A DNA stretch of 64,000 nt, taken from assembly GCA_004010535.1 (NCBI GenBank), contig RQYE01000005.1, positions 186,001 to 250,000 on the forward strand, in the 5' to 3' direction. The position numbers were made by a program, and so were the translations under genes. Under the pieces are notes generated by a model. That model made no database searches and was not told where the DNA came from. It saw nothing but the letters and a program-made list of their open reading frames with translations. Positions within the stretch are counted from its first letter, which is position 1, and each line of letters opens with the position of its first letter. This DNA is from Coriobacteriales bacterium OH1046. Lineage in GTDB: Bacteria > Actinomycetota > Coriobacteriia > Coriobacteriales > Atopobiaceae. Of the stretch, positions 1 to 8,352 are shown piece after piece.

Positions 1-410
1 ATACCCTGCCACACGAGGTTCATTGTCGCCGTGCCATAGAACAATACGGTACCCAGCGTACCCACAGCTGCACCAAGGGCAGCGGCAAGGCTTGCCGCCT
101 CGGTAGAGTTGGGGTCAAGGCCTTGAGCCTGGATGGCCAGCATCGACAGCGGGATACCGATATAGGTGATGGCGCGCACGTCTGCGGAAACAGTGCCGCC
201 CGGGGTGACAAGGGCGATGTAGACAATCTGAATAGCAGCGCCGACGATAATGCCGAGCTGCATATTGCCCATGATAATGCCCACGATGAGGCCACCGACA
301 AGGGGGCGTCCCAGCGTGTAGTTGCCTACCGTGGTGCCGCCCATACCCGGCAGGGATGCCAGGCAGGCAAAGATGCCGAGCAATACCGCCTGAAAAATAC
401 CGATCGTCAT
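1..410 (-). CDS. PTS mannose/fructose/sorbose family IIC subunit (partial, runs off window start)
   Basis: Reverse-strand translation from ATG at 410 gives MTIGIFQAVLLGIFACLASLPGMGGTTVGNYTLGRPLVGGLIVGIIMGNMQLGIIVGAAIQIVYIALVTPGG..., a typical IIC; adjacent to IIB and IIA. Confidence 0.9.
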   Translation of the reverse strand, partial: MTIGIFQAVLLGIFACLASLPGMGGTTVGNYTLGRPLVGGLIVGIIMGNMQLGIIVGAAIQIVYIALVTPGGTVSADVRAITYIGIPLSMLAIQAQGLDPNSTEAASLAAALGAAVGTLGTVLFYGTATMNLVWQG

Positions 411-425
411 TGCAATTCTCCTCCT

Positions 426-923
426 TTACCTCAAATCAAACTGACTGCGGAACTTGGACCAATCTCCAATGGAGACGTCGGGAAGCAAGGCAAACTGCAC
501 CTCATAGCCCGCTTTAACCATGTCTTCAAACGCCTGCGCCTCTTCAGCGGTGATGGACTGGTTGTTCCCGAGCTTTACGGTGCCGGGACGATCGTTGCAG
601 GGACCAACGTTGACACGCGCAACGTCTGAGGGCTTAAAGCCATAATCGATAAGGATCGTCTTCATATCCAGCGGGCTTTTCGTGACGAGAAAATACCGCG
701 TCTTACTGGACAGAACCTTCTCCATGCTCTCCTTGAAGTGGTCGAGCGTCCAGACAAAGATCTTCTTGTCTGGTGCAGCACCCTTGTAAGCACTCTTCAG
801 CACTGGATTAGACGCGGCGACATCATTCACGGCGATGATGCCATCGCAGGGGTACTCCAGCGCCCAACGGGTAACTGTCTGACCATGAATCATGCGATCG
901 TCAATACGGACAAACGAAATCAT
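426..923 (-). CDS. PTS mannose/fructose/sorbose family IIB subunit
   Basis: MISFVRIDDRMIHGQTVTRWALEY...: classic IIB start with the phospho-acceptor His in DDRMIHGQ; start trimmed from ORF 426..989. Confidence 0.92.
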   Translation of the reverse strand: MISFVRIDDRMIHGQTVTRWALEYPCDGIIAVNDVAASNPVLKSAYKGAAPDKKIFVWTLDHFKESMEKVLSSKTRYFLVTKSPLDMKTILIDYGFKPSDVARVNVGPCNDRPGTVKLGNNQSITAEEAQAFEDMVKAGYEVQFALLPDVSIGDWSKFRSQFDLR

Positions 924-1056
924 TGCCTCTCCTTTCACATCTCCCGAACAGCCCACAGCAAACAGTCCAAGTCCGCAGCGTGCGAACATGGCGCCCTTAT
1001 GCCCGTCGGTTAGGACTTGTATGGATCCCCAACCGATTAGAGCCTGTTTTTACCGG

Positions 1057-1485
1057 CTAGAGGTCTTCTTCTCCATCGTCATCGCCAAGGTCGATCTCAA
1101 CCAATCGAATGGAGGCCTTGCCCTCGTCAAGAATCTGGGTGATAAGCGCCGCGTCATCCGAATCCGATTCCACGGCGGCAGTGAGGATCATGGGGAGGTT
1201 CATGCCGCCGAAGGCGGTGACGCGGGGCAGCAGGCCCTTCTCGGCCAGCTTGTTAAGCGCATTGGTAAGCGGTGATCCACCGATAACGTCGCCAAAGACA
1301 AACACGCTATCGTCTACCCCCACTGGCTCGATGGTTTCCTCAAGCGCACCGATAAAAGCATCGGCACCCATGCCATCTTCCATACTGCAGCTGAGGATAT
1401 CGTCGCGCGAACCCACCAGCATGTCGAGCACGCTGCGGAGGCCAGGTGCAAATGTCCCATGACTCACGAGGAGTAGATATCTCAT
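1057..1485 (-). CDS. PTS mannose/fructose-type IIA subunit
   Basis: MRYLLLVSHGTFAPGLRSVLDMLVG...: IIA(Man) fold signature with active-site His in VSHG; adjacent to IIB/IIC. Confidence 0.9.
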   Translation of the reverse strand: MRYLLLVSHGTFAPGLRSVLDMLVGSRDDILSCSMEDGMGADAFIGALEETIEPVGVDDSVFVFGDVIGGSPLTNALNKLAEKGLLPRVTAFGGMNLPMILTAAVESDSDDAALITQILDEGKASIRLVEIDLGDDDGEEDL

Positions 1486-1640
1486 GGGCTTCTCCCTCCT
1501 GTTTTCCCTATCGCTGTTTTTCTTACTACCTCATAGATGGCCGAAGATTCGGAGGGCGGTCTTTGCGTTTGCGGTACTGCCGAGTTTCCATCGCCCTTAA
1601 TGAGTTAAAATAATCTATCCAGTGTAATAATTTCTCTATA

Positions 1641-1707
1641 AAATAATTTCTTATGGTAAACGGTAGGTATTTTTAAGCTGAACGGTAGTTGCCCTAAGAA
1701 ATTATTT
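1641..1707. promoter_or_regulatory. AT-rich region with perfect 13-bp inverted repeat AAATAATTTCTTA / TAAGAAATTATTT upstream of the PTS operon
   Basis: Arms 1641-1653 and 1695-1707; two AACGGTAG direct repeats between them; lies between manA 3' end and PTS IIA start. Confidence 0.45.
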
Positions 1708-1709
1708 CG

Positions 1710-2651
1710 TTATCTGTGAGGAGCGGCCACGAGCACGCGGCAATTCCCCTCAATGGTGAGGGGAGCCGATGCTGCCGGAACGAACACCGATTCCGTGCAG
1801 GCGAGTTTCGTCATCTCCCCCTCACAGCGTAGTTGGCACGCCCCTCTTACACATGACAGCGTACGGAAGCGATCCTGATTCGCCATGAGGACATGGGAAT
1901 CTGCAATGTCTATGAGCATCACGTCAAACTCTGCTACCGAGGGAAGTGCTTTGCTTTTCGGGACGCCATCAAGTGCTGTATGCATGGAACCGGCGTGTTG
2001 CTTGAGGTTTAGGACGTCGAGGCTTTTCTGGATATGCAATGTTCGCTCGTTGCCCAGAGCGTCGGTACGATGATAGTCATAGAAACGATACGTGGTATTT
2101 GAGTTTGTGCCGATCTCTAAGGCAAATATCCCGGCTCCAAGTGCGTGAATCGTGCCAGCTGGGACGGAGATGAAATCCCCTTCTTGCACGGGTATGCAGT
2201 GGAGATACCACTCGATAGTATCGTCGGCAATTGCCGCAGCCACCTCATCTTTTGTGGCGAGATTGCATCCGGCCACAACCGTTGCGCCAGCATCAGCGCC
2301 GAGTATGTACCAGCACTCGGCCTTTCCGTGATCGCTCTCATTACGTTGCGCATACGCTTCATCGGGGTGCACTTGGACAGAAAGCGGCTCTTTTGCATCG
2401 AGCAGGGCAACCCGCAAGAATTCTTTATCGCTCGTGTTCGAGCCAACCATACCAACAGGATCGGCGTCGATGAGGGTACGGAGGGCATGTCCTGCCATAC
2501 TCCCTTCAGACACTGCTGACTGCGCGTGGGGATGAACGGAAATCTCCCAGCTTATACCCTCTCCTAGCGAAGGACGGTGGCGAATAGCGGGCATTCTTTC
2601 CCCTGCCCAGATTGTCTTCTCATATATTGGGGTTAATTTCAATGGCTGCAT
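1710..2651 (-). CDS. manA: Class I mannose-6-phosphate isomerase
   Basis: MQPLKLTPIYEKTIWAGERM..., LSVQVHPDEAYA, GDFISVPAGTIHALG motifs of type I PMI. Confidence 0.9.
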   Translation of the reverse strand: MQPLKLTPIYEKTIWAGERMPAIRHRPSLGEGISWEISVHPHAQSAVSEGSMAGHALRTLIDADPVGMVGSNTSDKEFLRVALLDAKEPLSVQVHPDEAYAQRNESDHGKAECWYILGADAGATVVAGCNLATKDEVAAAIADDTIEWYLHCIPVQEGDFISVPAGTIHALGAGIFALEIGTNSNTTYRFYDYHRTDALGNERTLHIQKSLDVLNLKQHAGSMHTALDGVPKSKALPSVAEFDVMLIDIADSHVLMANQDRFRTLSCVRGACQLRCEGEMTKLACTESVFVPAASAPLTIEGNCRVLVAAPHR

Positions 2652-2716
2652 GCAGTCCCTCCCCGCAGATCGAGATGGCTGTGCAAAAAGATAAAACCGC
2701 CGCACTAGCCAATAAC

Positions 2717-4480
2717 CTATGCATTGCGGACGAAGGCTTGGATTACCGCAACGCGCGACTTGGCATCATCAGCATTCTCAATACGATAATGTGCGACGCA
2801 CGAAGGAACGATGAAGGTCTCTCCAAAGTACACGTCGAAGGGCGTAAAGCTGTCGTTGGGGCATATAACGCGGACATGGCTCCCCTCCACAAGATTGAGC
2901 ACATTTACGCTTCCATGACAGTCAAGCTCGACGCTATCGGCAAACCAATGACGGCGCGTTTCGATAAATTCGAGCTCATGCAGCCCCGTATGCTCTGTCG
3001 TTACGTTTTCTTGCTCGGAAAGATTGGCGTGCGGTACGTCTGCACGATCGAGAAGATGCATCTTGCAGTAAGCTGTGTCGCGCTCAAGGCATATATTTGC
3101 AATCCCATGGTCAATGTGGGTGGGGCGCGGAATGCCATCGAGGCCCACGCGACCCCAATCCCATAACTTAAAGGTAAAAATGTAAGGGGTGGCGCTGATC
3201 TCAAGCACCACGGTATCAGGCCCTGCACAATGTATAGTTCCTGCAGGAATAAGGGCATGGTCGTGTTTTTTAACGGGAAAGCGATTCACGTACTCCTCGT
3301 CTGGAAACAAGCTTTCCCCACGCGCCGCACGCTTAAGGGCCGCTTCCAGCTCCGCGCGCTCGACGCCGGACTTCACACCCAAGTAAACGCAGGAATTCTC
3401 GTTGGCATCAAGAATGTAGTAGCTCTCGTCCTGCGTGTAATGAATACCGAATGCATCCTGCGCATAACCCACAAGGGGATGCACCTGCAGCGACAGGTTT
3501 TGCCCGCCCATGGTGTCAAGATAGTCAAAACGGATGGGAAACTCCGCACCAAAACGGGCATATACCTGCTCCCCCAGCAGGGCCTTCGGCTCGCGCAGCA
3601 CCACATTGATAGCAGGTATCTCAAGGCACACGCCCCCGAAGTTGAGAAGGACGCTGTTTTCTTCGGGAACGCCGTCAAAAGCCCAGCCAAAGTTATCCGC
3701 ATCGGGGTCGAGGCCAAAATGCTCCTGCATCCAGTGACCGCCCCAAACACTTGCGTCGAAGTAAGGCACCAGGCGAAACGGCTGGTGTGCAAGCTGTGCC
3801 AAACCAGCACGATATGCATCGCCGGAAACCATTTTGGGATTATCCGCAAGGGTGGTTTCAAGCTCAAAATCAAGGCGGTCGAACAGGACCCGCTTCATGC
3901 GGTCTGCCATACGCCACTCAAAAAAATAGCCGCGCTTGAACTTGCGCAACGTATCTTCGTGTGCGTTCTCCGTCTTCCAGTTGGGCATGCCGGCACGATA
4001 CCGCAGCTGGATCTCCCGACGTGGGAGATCGGCATAGGCGAGCACATCGGGGCAAGGGGCGATAAGCGCAGCTCCAGTACCGTAGACTACGCTCAGCCCT
4101 GTTGACGCGGCAAGCTTTGCGCGCGCACTATCGAGGCTCTTCCCATCAAAGAAATCTGCCAGGGTATAGTGGGACATCCTTCCAAAAACGCGGTCGTCGG
4201 TAATGGTATCGGCAATACGCTCCTGAAGACGCGCGCTCTCCCATGCGTACTCATCTGCGCAGAGCACGCAGCTGGAGTGGAGCGGGTCTACGAGCTTGCT
4301 CTTGAGCTCCCCAAGATCTGTCCCGGGATAGCACTCAAGTGCCAGCACCAGCTTGGGACCCTTCTTCGAGGCATGTTGAGCTAGGCGTTTGGCAAGCGTT
4401 CGCACAAGTTGCGGCCAGCCTTGCACGCCAGCCTCTACACCGTGCAGCTCCACTTCCGGACGCAGCCTGTAGTTGCCCAT
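2717..4480 (-). CDS. Long class I mannose-6-phosphate isomerase-like protein with about 250-aa N-terminal extension
   Basis: C-terminal half has NLSLQVHPLVGYAQ, HDHALIPAGTIHCAG PMI motifs; N-terminal half is an additional domain. Confidence 0.8.
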   Translation of the reverse strand: MGNYRLRPEVELHGVEAGVQGWPQLVRTLAKRLAQHASKKGPKLVLALECYPGTDLGELKSKLVDPLHSSCVLCADEYAWESARLQERIADTITDDRVFGRMSHYTLADFFDGKSLDSARAKLAASTGLSVVYGTGAALIAPCPDVLAYADLPRREIQLRYRAGMPNWKTENAHEDTLRKFKRGYFFEWRMADRMKRVLFDRLDFELETTLADNPKMVSGDAYRAGLAQLAHQPFRLVPYFDASVWGGHWMQEHFGLDPDADNFGWAFDGVPEENSVLLNFGGVCLEIPAINVVLREPKALLGEQVYARFGAEFPIRFDYLDTMGGQNLSLQVHPLVGYAQDAFGIHYTQDESYYILDANENSCVYLGVKSGVERAELEAALKRAARGESLFPDEEYVNRFPVKKHDHALIPAGTIHCAGPDTVVLEISATPYIFTFKLWDWGRVGLDGIPRPTHIDHGIANICLERDTAYCKMHLLDRADVPHANLSEQENVTTEHTGLHELEFIETRRHWFADSVELDCHGSVNVLNLVEGSHVRVICPNDSFTPFDVYFGETFIVPSCVAHYRIENADDAKSRVAVIQAFVRNA

Positions 4481-4642
4481 AGCTCCCTTCCCTCTGAAGC
4501 GGAAATACTTTGCAAAAGCAATCTCCCGGCGAAGGGGATGGGACAAGCCTACTATATATCAATCATTGGCTTAAGTATTCTGGTGCTAAAGCTCATCATT
4601 AAACATTTTCTTGATTCCCCAAATGCCGGCAAGGAGCTTCTT

Positions 4643-5323
4643 TTATACGCAGTGTGCCCACGCCGGTACGATGATGTCGTAGCGAACGACCTTGCCCGCA
4701 AGCGAGCTGCTGGGCTTGGCGCTCCCGAGCATGGGGCCCTTCAGAGGCCGCTTCACCACGATCTTGCGCGGATGGGAGGCGAGTGCCGCCTGGAGCAGCG
4801 CTTCCTCATCCTCGCAGGGCTTCTCGAGCATCTGGAGGATCTGGAGCTTCTTTCTGGTGGCGGCATCCTTGCGCTTGGTGGGGAACATCGGGTCGAGGAA
4901 GACCACATCTGGCGTGAAATCCAGCCTCGGCAGCAGCTCCACGGCATCGCCCTCGACAAGACGCATGCGTGCGACGATGGATGCGACTCGCAGGTCTCTC
5001 GCCCCACGATCGAGGGTATCGGCGAGCAGGGCGGCTATAACGGGATCGCGCTCGATAAGCGTGACCGAGAAGCCCGCCGCCGCGAGGAGCAGGGAGTCTT
5101 CCCCCAACCCGGCCGTGGCATCCACCGCCGCAGGCGCATCGACGCCGCGCACGCGCGCTGCCCGCACGAGCAGTTCGCGCCCCAGACGGTCCGCGCGGAG
5201 CCTCGGCACCAGGTGCGCGAAATCGTCGCGCAGGACCATTCCTTTCGCTGCCAGCGCAAGGCCCTGCTCGCTCTGGACAAGCTCCATGCCCTCGGGCAGC
5301 CCCCTGTTCGAAGATCCGTTCAT
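4643..5323 (-). CDS. rsmJ: Class I SAM-dependent methyltransferase, RsmJ family (16S rRNA m2G1516)
   Basis: VDATAGLGEDSLLLAAAGFSVTLIERDP...DVVFLDPMFPTKRKDA: RsmJ motifs. Confidence 0.85.
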   Translation of the reverse strand: MNGSSNRGLPEGMELVQSEQGLALAAKGMVLRDDFAHLVPRLRADRLGRELLVRAARVRGVDAPAAVDATAGLGEDSLLLAAAGFSVTLIERDPVIAALLADTLDRGARDLRVASIVARMRLVEGDAVELLPRLDFTPDVVFLDPMFPTKRKDAATRKKLQILQMLEKPCEDEEALLQAALASHPRKIVVKRPLKGPMLGSAKPSSSLAGKVVRYDIIVPAWAHCV

Positions 5324-5429
5324 CGTCCGCCTATGGCCTATGGTCGTCGGTTCGCAAACATGACTGCAGTAGCACCCTCGCGACCAAGCATAGCCGAGAA
5401 CCGGGCTGATAGGGCCGCAACATGCTCTA

Positions 5430-5586
5430 ACGTTTCCCCAGCATAACCTCGGGTGACTGTACAATCACTGGGTACCTTGCTGGGCAAATGTACCGAGAAG
5501 GACATTCGGGGGAGCTGCGGAAGAGCGTTTCCCCCGCACTGGTTCTAGTGACTGTACAGTCACCCGAGGTTAAGCTGGGGAAACGT
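5430..5586. repeat. Imperfect 40-bp inverted repeat (38/40) with 77-nt spacer; each arm contains GTGACTGTACARTCAC
   Basis: 5430-5469 ACGTTTCCCCAGCATAACCTCGGGTGACTGTACAATCACT vs reverse complement of 5547-5586. Confidence 0.85.
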
Positions 5587-5591
5587 CGTGG

Positions 5592-5638
5592 CGTGACAAG
5601 GGCGTGACACGTGACAAGGGGACAGGTCATTTGTCACG
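5592..5638. repeat. REP-like half element (GTGACAAGGGGACAGGTCATTTGTCACG family)
   Basis: Same core as paired elements at 10577-10645 and 29254-29319. Confidence 0.8.
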
Positions 5639-5706
5639 GATCTGTATGTGACATAGTCACGGAAACGGCCCGGCCCATCCCCTATCGTAGGTATCGTAAG
5701 CAGACG

Positions 5707-6036
5707 ATGGGAGATGAAGTGGGTTTCTTCGATTTGTTCAAAGGGGCGGACATCAACGCCAAGGTCGCCGAGGCACGCCAGAACGACGATGCCATCCTCC
5801 TCGATGTGCGCGGTCGCGATGAGTTCCAAGCAGGCCACATCGATGGTGCGGTCTGCATTCCGCTGCCCGAGATCGCCAAAGCGGTCCGCCTCTACGGAAC
5901 CAAGAAGCTCTACGTCTACTGTGCGAGCGGGGCACGTAGCCGTCAGGCCGTCGCCCAGCTCCGTGCCGCAGGCATCGAGTCCGCAGAGAATATCGGCGGC
6001 ATCTCCTCATGGCGCGGGCCCATCGCCCGCGGCTAG
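5707..6036 (+). CDS. Rhodanese-like domain protein
   Basis: ILLDVRGRDEFQAGHIDGAVCIPLPEI...YVYCASGARSRQA: rhodanese active-site loop CASGARS. Confidence 0.93.
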   Translation: MGDEVGFFDLFKGADINAKVAEARQNDDAILLDVRGRDEFQAGHIDGAVCIPLPEIAKAVRLYGTKKLYVYCASGARSRQAVAQLRAAGIESAENIGGISSWRGPIARG

Positions 6037-6066
6037 CGATCATCCTCGAGAAAGGAAGTGCTTCCC

Positions 6067-6378
6067 ATGTCAGTGCTCACCATCACCGCAGAGAATTTCG
6101 AATCAGAGGTCATGAAGTCCGACAAGCCCGTGCTCCTTGATTTCTGGGCAAGCTGGTGCGGCCCCTGCCGCGCATTCGGCCCCGTTGTCGATGCTTATGC
6201 CGCAGCGCATCCCGAGATCAAGGTCGGCAAGATCAACGTTGACGAGCAGGGCAAGCTCGCCCAGACCTTCCAGATCATGAGCATCCCCACGGCGCTGCTC
6301 GTCAAGGGCGGTACGGTCGCGGGCCGCGCAAGCGGGGCCATGAACGCATCCCAGCTCGATAGGTTCGTGAACGCGTAA
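6067..6378 (+). CDS. trxA: Thioredoxin
   Basis: VLLDFWASWCGPCRAFGPVVD with WCGPC motif. Confidence 0.95.
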   Translation: MSVLTITAENFESEVMKSDKPVLLDFWASWCGPCRAFGPVVDAYAAAHPEIKVGKINVDEQGKLAQTFQIMSIPTALLVKGGTVAGRASGAMNASQLDRFVNA

Positions 6379-6384
6379 GCGCCC

Positions 6385-7068
6385 TCACGCACCCAAGGCG
6401 ATCCCCTTCAACCGGACGCGGTCGACCACCTCGAGGCGGCCGCGTCCGACGTTGACGATGCCCTCATCCGAGAAGTACGAGAGCATGCGCGAGACCACCT
6501 CGCGGGCGCTGCCCAGATGGCGTGCGATCTGCTCTTGGGTCATCTCCACCACGTCGGTACCCGTGCGCAGGCACTCCTCGTAGATAAAGATGGCAAGGCG
6601 CTTATCCATGCTCGCGAACAGCGTCTGCTGCAGGGTCCACATGATATCGGAGAAGCGGTCGACAAGAGCGTTCAGAGCCCAGTTCTCGGCACGCAGGTTG
6701 CGTCTGAAGACGGCATCGAGCGTCTGGGGCGCGATGAGGATGCAGCGCGTGTCCCGCTCGGCCTGCAGGAAGACATCGAAGGCGATGGAGCGCAGCACGC
6801 AGGATGCCCCCATGAGGCAGGGCTCGTCGGGCCTGAGCCGCACGATCGTCACCTCGCGGCCCTCATCGCTCATGAGGTAGACGCGGACCGACCCCTCGAG
6901 CACCACGAAACCGCCCAGGCACTCGGCGGCGGCACCGCTCATCTGCTCGCCTGCCGCAAAGGACATCTCGTGCGAGGCGCACACGATGAGCGCGCGGTCA
7001 TCCTCCCCGAGCACATCCCAGAAGGGCAGCGCGGTGGCGAAGGTGTTTGCAAGCTCGAGGCTCCCCAT
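6385..7068 (-). CDS. Crp/Fnr family transcriptional regulator
   Basis: cNMP-binding-like N-terminus, C-terminal HTH EMTQEQIARHLGSAREVVSRMLSYFSDEGIV. Confidence 0.9.
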   Translation of the reverse strand: MGSLELANTFATALPFWDVLGEDDRALIVCASHEMSFAAGEQMSGAAAECLGGFVVLEGSVRVYLMSDEGREVTIVRLRPDEPCLMGASCVLRSIAFDVFLQAERDTRCILIAPQTLDAVFRRNLRAENWALNALVDRFSDIMWTLQQTLFASMDKRLAIFIYEECLRTGTDVVEMTQEQIARHLGSAREVVSRMLSYFSDEGIVNVGRGRLEVVDRVRLKGIALGA

Positions 7069-7124
7069 ATGATTCCCGTCCTTTCCCGCGCCCCCGTGGA
7101 CGATGCCCCCGCCCTCCGTTCACG

Positions 7125-8054
7125 CTAGTAGTTGTCGAGCACCTCTTGGAGCTGGGCGCGGCTCGCGATGCCCGTGGAGGCGCCATCATGGCGGATGCAG
7201 ATCGAGGCGGTGGCGTTGGCATGGCGGCAGCACGCGCGATGGTCGCGCCCTTCGAGAAGGCCGCAGATGAACCCTGCGCAGAAGTTGTCTCCTGCGCCGG
7301 TGGTATCCACGGGCTCGACCAAATGGGCCGGCACCGTGAACGACTCCTTCCCGCTCCTGAACAGGCAGCCGCGCTTTCCGATCTTGATCACCACGTGGCC
7401 GATCCCCGCAGCAAGCAACGCGTCGGCCATAGCCTCGGGCTCATCCTCGCCGGTCAGAAGGCCGGCCTCGTAATCGTTGGGAAAGAAGTAGTCCACGTAG
7501 GGCCAAACCTCGGCGAAATCGGCGAGCGTTCCCTTGTCCTTGTGGTAGGTGATATCGGCGCAGACGATCGAGCCCTGCGCGCGGGCCCGGCGAGCGACAA
7601 CGAGGGCAGCCTCGGGATCCAGATACGGCGGCGAGTAGAGCGAGGCCAAGGTGACGATGCGGGCGCCGGCGATCTTGTCGGCATCGGGCATGAAGGAGAG
7701 GGCGAGGTTCTCCTTCTTCCCCGCCACGAAGATGCGCTCGGCGTTCTCGAGCACGATGGGGATGCTGATGCTCGAGACCGTGCCCGGCCTCCGCTCGCAG
7801 AGGCTCCGATCCACACCCGCATCGTCGAGGAGCAGAGCGATCGCCTTGCCCGCGTTGTCATCGGAGAGCGCCGTGTAGAGCTTGGTCCTCACGCCCAGCT
7901 TGGTGAGCACGACCGCCTCGTTCACGGCATCGCCGCCGAGGTTCAGGCCGATGCGCTCGGCACGGGTCATCTCGCGCGCCGGATCGAGGGGCGGCATGCC
8001 GCGGATAGGCACGTCGAGCATCGCCATGCCCGTGCAGACGACCAGATCATCCAT
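7125..8054 (-). CDS. PfkB family carbohydrate kinase
   Basis: VEPVDTTGAGDNFCAGFICGL signature (DTxGAGD). Confidence 0.93.
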   Translation of the reverse strand: MDDLVVCTGMAMLDVPIRGMPPLDPAREMTRAERIGLNLGGDAVNEAVVLTKLGVRTKLYTALSDDNAGKAIALLLDDAGVDRSLCERRPGTVSSISIPIVLENAERIFVAGKKENLALSFMPDADKIAGARIVTLASLYSPPYLDPEAALVVARRARAQGSIVCADITYHKDKGTLADFAEVWPYVDYFFPNDYEAGLLTGEDEPEAMADALLAAGIGHVVIKIGKRGCLFRSGKESFTVPAHLVEPVDTTGAGDNFCAGFICGLLEGRDHRACCRHANATASICIRHDGASTGIASRAQLQEVLDNY

Positions 8055-8258
8055 AGACGCCTCCTTCCATGCAGCCGATACGCCCAGTATAGACCCCATC
8101 GCGTTCGTCCCTCCGTTCGCGCCGCCGTTCGTGGAGGGAATCTGGAGCGTCTGCCGCCCACCGAAATCGCCATCGCGCTTGCCTTCCCGCAACGTGCTCC
8201 CATGACCTGCGGCTTGTCAAGGTTTTCAACATGTCGTGCCTTGCTTTCGACGAATTAT

Positions 8259-8305
8259 CTACAACAAGTTGTGATTTTATAGTTTCAAACCACAATATCT
8301 TGTGG
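8259..8305. promoter_or_regulatory. Tandem NrdR boxes upstream of nrdD
   Basis: CTACAACAAGTTGTGA (8259-8274) and CCACAATATCTTGTGG (8290-8305), centres 31 bp apart; second matches NrdR consensus acaCwAtATaTwGtgt at 14/16. Confidence 0.85.
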
Positions 8306-8352
8306 CATAGTTGACAGCGTTTAAACGCAGCCGTTCCACGAGAGGGCACCGC

